Below are positions 59,495 through 64,000 of a stretch of 64,000 bases of DNA, piece after piece (the first letter of the stretch is position 1; each line of letters opens with the position of its first letter). This stretch comes from Leishmania infantum JPCM5 (taxonomy: Eukaryota > Euglenozoa > Kinetoplastea > Trypanosomatida > Trypanosomatidae). The translations under genes were made by a program, and so were the position numbers. The stretch covers positions 186,079-250,078 of the forward strand of contig NC_009417.2 in NCBI RefSeq assembly GCF_000002875.2. Reading direction: 5' to 3'. The notes below the pieces were generated by a model, which was not told the origin of the DNA, made no database searches, and was given only the letters and a program-made list of their open reading frames with translations.

Positions 59495-60540
59495 GGGAGT
59501 GTGTGCCTCTGCATTGTGTTACAGGCCACATGAATAAGTCTATGTCTTTTTGTTCGTTTAGGCGCACTGGCGCCGCCCCGAGCACGCGCACGCACTCATC
59601 GAGATTCGTACGACTGGGCACGCGCCACGTCACGGCGACATCATCACCACTGCCTCCGCTGGTACGTTCACCTGCATAGGCCCGCGGCTCCCTCTCTCCC
59701 TTATGCTTCACATCAAGACATCTACATCATTGACGGCCGACGAGCCGGGTGTAGCCCGAGACGCTGTCACGCCGCCACCTCGACCACCTTTGTCGCCTTT
59801 CTCCGTGCTACAATATTCGCTGTGGCAGCAGTGCTCACATTTACCTTTCTGCGCCTTTGGTGCCTCGCCGTTGTGCTCAGCGAAGGAAAGGCGAGATATA
59901 GGGGATAGAAACGTGTGCAATGGTGGTATTGCGACCCTTTTCCTTCTTCCTCTTCTCTGCTTCATCGGCACGCGCTCGTGTTGCCTCTCTCTCTGAGATG
60001 TAACGACATGCTCGTCACACGTATGCGTCTCCAGTCGCTTTCCCTCTGGTCTTCCGCAACTCGCAGGGTACGTTCGGCGGGATGGTTCACATGCGCTCAT
60101 GTGTGTGTGTGTGTGCCCCCTTCCCCCCAAAGGACCAAGAGGCGGATTCGATTATAAGCGTGCACCGCATTGCAAACAGCTCCATGTTTCACACATGCGG
60201 TTTCGACTTGTGCGTCGCTGCTACACTCTGTTGGTGCCCTAGCGCACGATGCACGTAAAAAGGACACGGCGAAAAGGGAACCGTCTCGACTTGACGTTGC
60301 CTCGCATCGTCCGTGAGCCCCGTGTTCTTGACATGCACACCTGCGGCCCCCCTCCTTCCCCGCCACCGCTCTCCATCTCATCACCATCAGCGTACGCTCA
60401 TTCAAATGCACACGTTTCTCTCTCCCGTGACTCTCTTCTCTTTGTCTTGCCGCGCACGCGTACACGCCCGCGTACCTTTATCTCTCCCTTCACTTGCCGG
60501 CGCCGCTCACACAGTCTCGGTTCCACGCGAGTTGTTTCGA
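59495..60540. other. Spacer upstream of eL6
   Basis: About 1 kb without a gene. A (TG)n stretch lies near 60101-60113. The acceptor tract for eL6 (60476-60514) is at its end. Confidence 0.7.
60476..60514 (+). promoter_or_regulatory. Splice-leader acceptor for eL6
   Basis: CTTTATCTCTCCCTTCACTT, then CTCACACAG with CAG at 60512-60514, 26 bases before the ATG at 60541. A short leader is usual for trypanosomatid ribosomal proteins. Confidence 0.6.
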
Positions 60541-61128
60541 ATGGCCGCCACCAAATCCGCTGCGTCTGCCGCGAAGAGGAAGGCGGCGAAGAAGGTGTCG
60601 CGCAAGAGCCCGGAGTACACGACTCTGCGCAAGAGCTGTGCTCCCGGCGTCATCGCGATCATCCTCGCCGGCCGCTTCCGCGGTCGCCGCGCCGTGATCC
60701 TGAAGCAGCTGCCACACAACGGCCCGCTGGTCGTGTCCGGCCCGATGAAGTACAATGGCGTCCCCATCCGCCGCATCGACTCCCGCTACGTGATCGCCAC
60801 CAGCACCAAGGTCGACATCTCCAGCGTTGACACGGCGCCCATCACCCCCGAGGTGTTCCAGCGCCCCAAGGCAGAGAAGCTGACCAAGAGCGAGGGCGAC
60901 TTCATGGGCGACAAACAGAAGGCTAGGGCGGAGAAGGCTGCCAAGAAGACCTCCAAGGCGGGAAAGAAGACCCCCGTGTCAGACGCGCGCGCCCAGCTGC
61001 AGAAGAAGATCGACGCCGCCCTCATCGCCGCCATCAAGAAGGACGCTCAGGGCAAGGAGAAGGCCGGCTACCTGCGCTCCGTCTTCACGGTGAAGCCGGG
61101 CGATGCGCCGCACCGCTGGAACTGGTAA
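60541..61128 (+). CDS. RPL6: 60S ribosomal protein L6 (eL6)
   Basis: eL6 is a structural protein of the large cytosolic ribosomal subunit. The 195-residue product (ATG at 60541, MAATKSAASAAKRKAAKKV) has the basic N-terminal tail, the core block VIAIILAGRFRGRRAVILKQ (about 38-57), GPLVVSGPMKYNGVPIRRID (about 61-80) and YVIATSTKVDIS, and a Lys/Ala-rich C-terminal tail ending in a compact final segment. Length agrees with kinetoplastid eL6. Codons are almost entirely C/G-ending, as expected of a highly expressed gene. The upstream in-frame region back to 60313 is leader and lies before the splice acceptor. Confidence 0.96.
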   Translation: MAATKSAASAAKRKAAKKVSRKSPEYTTLRKSCAPGVIAIILAGRFRGRRAVILKQLPHNGPLVVSGPMKYNGVPIRRIDSRYVIATSTKVDISSVDTAPITPEVFQRPKAEKLTKSEGDFMGDKQKARAEKAAKKTSKAGKKTPVSDARAQLQKKIDAALIAAIKKDAQGKEKAGYLRSVFTVKPGDAPHRWNW

Positions 61129-61815
61129 GCACAGGACAACCGTAGGCGCTCTCGCACCACGTGCTGGTGTTGTAGCCTCGCTACCCCTACAGCCTCTCTG
61201 GTGAGGCGCGTGCCGACGTGTTTCGCGGTTCTCCCGCAGGCGTGTGCGTCTTTTCTATTTTTGGTTTCTTCGCTTCCATTTTTTAGTTTTTTTTTATTCG
61301 CAAAGAACAAAACGAGTGCACATGTCGGTGCATGCGCAACCAGACGCGATCCTCGCTCTCACCCGGCCCATCACTCGTGAGTCATGGGGCGTATGTATTC
61401 GTTGCTTTAGTCTGGTCTCCCACGTGTGCAGTTGTAGACTCGCACGCGGTAGCTGCACGGCTGGTGCGGTTCCTTCGATGCTTGCTTGCGACCCCCCCCC
61501 TGGCACGCAGGCGCGGGTATAGACCTTGCAAACGCCTACAAGGCTGCTGTGGTGGGCAGGCAGAGGTGCTGTGATGGCGGCTAATGCATGCCACTGCAGG
61601 CACGTCTCTTCTTCATTTTTCTTGCGCTACCTTCTCTCCTCCCTCGTCTCTCTGCACTTTTCGTGCGTGTTTTCGTGACTGTGCCTGCGTGACGCGAACT
61701 GGCTCTCGTTCGCTTCTTCTGTCTTTCGGATGGTAATGATGCTGCGCACACGCGAGACTGTGTACTCGTGCATCTGCTCGTACACACGCACACGCACGTG
61801 CGCGCATGCACGAAA
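61129..61815. other. Spacer upstream of the WD40 gene
   Basis: About 690 bp without a gene: the eL6 3' UTR, a T-rich run (61280-61297), a poly-C run near 61491-61500 and pyrimidine tracts (61615-61665, 61702-61728) suited to splicing the next message. Confidence 0.65.
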
Positions 61816-63408
61816 ATGGATGTCCCCCTTAAAAAAAAAGGAAGTCGATTATTCATGAGCAGCAGTAGCGGGGACGAGTACGACCCGGCAGAGGTGGTTG
61901 TGCACACAACCGTTGCATCACCCTCTCTCAGCGACACCGTGGTGCCCTCAACGGCGCCGTTCTTGAGGTCGGCAGCGGAGAACGCATCCGCAGCGACCGT
62001 CGCTGCGGTGGCTGCCTTGACCTCTCTTCCGAAGACGACAGCTTCAGCGCTCCCCTCTTCCTCCTCGCCGACCCCGCGCAGTGCTGGAAACGACGTCGAC
62101 GGTGGCTACCGCTTGCACAGCGACATCAAGGGCCGCATCCGCTGCCTCACACTCAATACGGCTGGTACGACGCTGTGCGCCGGCAGCGAGGATGGGCAGC
62201 TGTGCATGTGGGACTTCACCGTTCCTCTCAAGTCGTATCGCTTGCAGCCAACGCGGGTGCTGACGCCGTTTGTGAACCGCATCTCGGGATTGCAGCCCAT
62301 CATCGCCTTGGCATGCGCGAGCGACGACAGTTACTTTGTCGCCTGCCAGGATGGGGACAGCCCGGCGCTGGTGCGAGCGTCTGGGGAACAGCTGGGGTAC
62401 TGCGCAATCGGGGAGCGTGGCTTGATGGATGTGATTCAGTGCAAGGGCCATCGCGCTCCCGTCACGTGCGTCGCCGCGCACACCCACGACGCAGCCGCCT
62501 TCTTCACGGGCAGCCAAGACGGCACGGTGCGGCTGTGGAACAGCGCCACGTTCAAGCAGAGGAGTGTGTACGCGGTGAAGCACGGATCGGGGCAGCTGAC
62601 CGATACCCATGTGGTGGAGAGCGTGGCCAGCCTCAACCGCTTCCACAATGGACTGGGGCGCGTTTTTGCCAGCGGAGGGCAGGATGGCCGAGTGCAGATA
62701 TGGGACAGCAGGGTGAAATACCGTCCCGGCGGGGCCATCGCCACGGTGAATATGTACGCTGCAGCAGCACCGGCAGGGCCGGGCAAGGCGACGGAGGACC
62801 CCTTCATGGAGAAGCACGTGGGCGGCATGATGGAGCTACACCAGAAGGATGCAGGCGCCTCGCACGCTTCCGGCAGTTACGGGCTTGCCGTACGTCTGGG
62901 CAGCGCTGTCAAGATAATCGACCTCCGCCGGCTCTCTCACAGCGATGGTGCCACTGCGCCGAAAGCAGTCGTTCAAGAGGCGGCTACCGGGCTGCCCCAT
63001 GTGCTCGACACGACCGCTCTGTCGATCGGGCGCGGTGGTGGGTCTTCAATGATGACGTGCACAAGTCGTGCCGGCTACAGGCACACCAAGGGCGGCCACG
63101 TAGTGCAGTATTGCTACGCGGATGGCGACCGACTTGACCTGACGCTGGTCTGGCGGGCCGGCAAGCAAGACGAGGATGTCCTCTGCGCATGTGCGGATAT
63201 CAGCCGTGCTGACGGCTGTCTCTTCGCCGGCCTCAGCTCTGGCGATGTGGTAGTGCATGGCGCCTTCTCGAATGGCGCGGCAGCACCGCAGCCCATGGAA
63301 GCGTGGCTGCAGACGCGCCCACAGAGAGAGGGGCACGAGCGTGCCGTCGGCGTAAAGGCGCCGCGTGCAGTTGAGGACGACGCCGATCTGCTGCATGACC
63401 TGTTCTAG
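61816..63408 (+). CDS. WD40-repeat protein, WDR70-like
   Basis: 530 residues from the ATG at 61816 (MDVPLKKKGSRLF), with an alternative in-frame ATG at 61855 (MSSSSGDEYDPA). After a Ser/Ala-rich lead, WD40 repeats appear: IRCLTLNTAGTTLCAGSEDG then QLCMWDF (about 110-136), DSYFVACQDGDSPALVRASG (about 170-189), GHRAPVTCVAAHTHDAAAFF then GSQDGTVRLWNS (about 213-246), FASGGQDGRVQIWDSRVKY (about 284-302). The pair of a repeat carrying a per-site record of a residue-G message and a following CKGHRAPV resembles WDR70/gastrulation-defective, a nuclear WD40 protein linked to DNA repair. That assignment is moderate; other splicing or CUL4-adaptor WD40 proteins fit too. An A-run (AAAAAAAAA near 61831-61839) encodes Lys-Lys-Lys near the N-terminus. 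Confidence 0.7.
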   Translation: MDVPLKKKGSRLFMSSSSGDEYDPAEVVVHTTVASPSLSDTVVPSTAPFLRSAAENASAATVAAVAALTSLPKTTASALPSSSSPTPRSAGNDVDGGYRLHSDIKGRIRCLTLNTAGTTLCAGSEDGQLCMWDFTVPLKSYRLQPTRVLTPFVNRISGLQPIIALACASDDSYFVACQDGDSPALVRASGEQLGYCAIGERGLMDVIQCKGHRAPVTCVAAHTHDAAAFFTGSQDGTVRLWNSATFKQRSVYAVKHGSGQLTDTHVVESVASLNRFHNGLGRVFASGGQDGRVQIWDSRVKYRPGGAIATVNMYAAAAPAGPGKATEDPFMEKHVGGMMELHQKDAGASHASGSYGLAVRLGSAVKIIDLRRLSHSDGATAPKAVVQEAATGLPHVLDTTALSIGRGGGSSMMTCTSRAGYRHTKGGHVVQYCYADGDRLDLTLVWRAGKQDEDVLCACADISRADGCLFAGLSSGDVVVHGAFSNGAAAPQPMEAWLQTRPQREGHERAVGVKAPRAVEDDADLLHDLF

Positions 63409-64000
63409 ACAAGGCGGCTTTTTTTTGTGGGACCGCTGCTCTCTCGCCCACCCACACGTGAAGACGGAGAGGCAAATAAGGGAGGCGGGGAGAGGAAGGG
63501 AACCCAAGCAAGCTCGTGACGTGCATGTGCGAATGAGGAAGACCTCACAGAACTCCACCGACTTACGCCCAGACCATGGCGCGAGGTTGCACCGCAGCCC
63601 GTATGCAGTCTCCTGCAAGGAGGCACATACGGGCACACAAGCATTGCTTGCGCGATGCGCCGCATTTTGCAATACCGTGGCCGGACTTCATCTCTCTTTC
63701 CTGATTCGGACGCGCTTCTCGCTATCTTTTTTTTTTTCGTTGACGCACCTATCTCTTTCTCTTCTCTTCGCCCCCCCCCCCTCCCCTCTCCGTCTCTCCC
63801 CTTACACGCCGTCGTTTGACTTGCTGGCTCCATCGCGCCCGATTATCGGTTAAACCACCAGCGCGCACCAGCTTCACTCAAGACTCCTTTCTCGCCCCGT
63901 GCAGCCACCCCGTCACGACGAGAGAGCGCGAGCTCATAGATAGAGATCCCTGAGGCGCCGCTCGTTAATCTGCGGACGCGTGCGTGTCTGTGTAGTGTCG
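63409..64000. other. Right-edge spacer with acceptor tract for a gene beyond the window
   Basis: No gene and no ATG after 63800. A long pyrimidine-rich stretch (63722-63802, with T- and C-runs) is probably the trans-splice tract for the next plus-strand gene. Confidence 0.55.

Overview
The window is nuclear DNA of a trypanosomatid, most likely Leishmania or a close relative in the Leishmaniinae. The grounds are long intronless reading frames with GC-rich third positions, long gene-poor spacers full of polypyrimidine tracts followed by AG (trans-splicing acceptors), (CA)n, (TA)n, poly-C and poly-G runs, genes laid head to tail in two strand-coherent blocks, and kinetoplastid-type flagellar and mitochondrial proteins. 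No tRNA, rRNA, CRISPR, bacterial operon or viral gene was seen. From memory, the pairing of ribosomal protein eL6 with a sterol C-24 reductase recalls L. major chromosome 33. That is an unverified recollection.

Layout. Positions 1 to 25.7 kb hold eight genes, all on the minus strand. From the left edge they are: a very large ZNFX1-like superfamily-1 helicase with NFX1-type zinc fingers (C-terminus outside the window); an RNA ligase RtcB of bacterial type; a small FYVE-like zinc-finger protein; the WDR4/Trm82 tRNA m7G methyltransferase subunit; an NKAP-like splicing factor; a disordered protein of unknown function; the axonemal ruler protein CCDC40; and a small protein with an IGR/mS41-like motif. 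Positions 25.7 to 28.6 kb form a divergent strand-switch region, the expected start site for both polycistronic units. Positions 28.6 to 64 kb hold fourteen genes, all on the plus strand: a helical-repeat, possibly mitochondrial protein; a small unknown; IFT57; a coiled-coil unknown; DRC8/EFCAB2; a 1402-residue probable mitochondrial coiled-coil protein; a small basic protein; PP2A B55 with a long N-terminal extension; sterol C-24(28) reductase (ERG4); another small probable mitochondrial protein; the TTC4/Cns1 co-chaperone; a POT-family transporter; ribosomal protein eL6; and a WDR70-like WD40 protein.

Two dispersed repeat families lie in the spacers. Family A (about 550-600 bp) is present three times at roughly 99% identity, ungapped over the shared 550 bp: twice in minus-strand spacers and once inside the strand-switch region. 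Family B (about 520 bp) is present once in long form and once as a 175-bp fragment with an identical A-rich end. Both look like SIDER-type short retroposons in minus orientation.

How the genes relate. As usual in trypanosomatids, neighbours share a transcript rather than a pathway. Still, RNA metabolism (helicase, RtcB, WDR4, NKAP) is concentrated in the left block. Three flagellar genes (CCDC40, IFT57, DRC8) sit close around the strand switch. Where the first listed start codon was not ATG or lay upstream of a strong splice acceptor, I moved the start to the first sensible in-frame ATG and say so in the entry.
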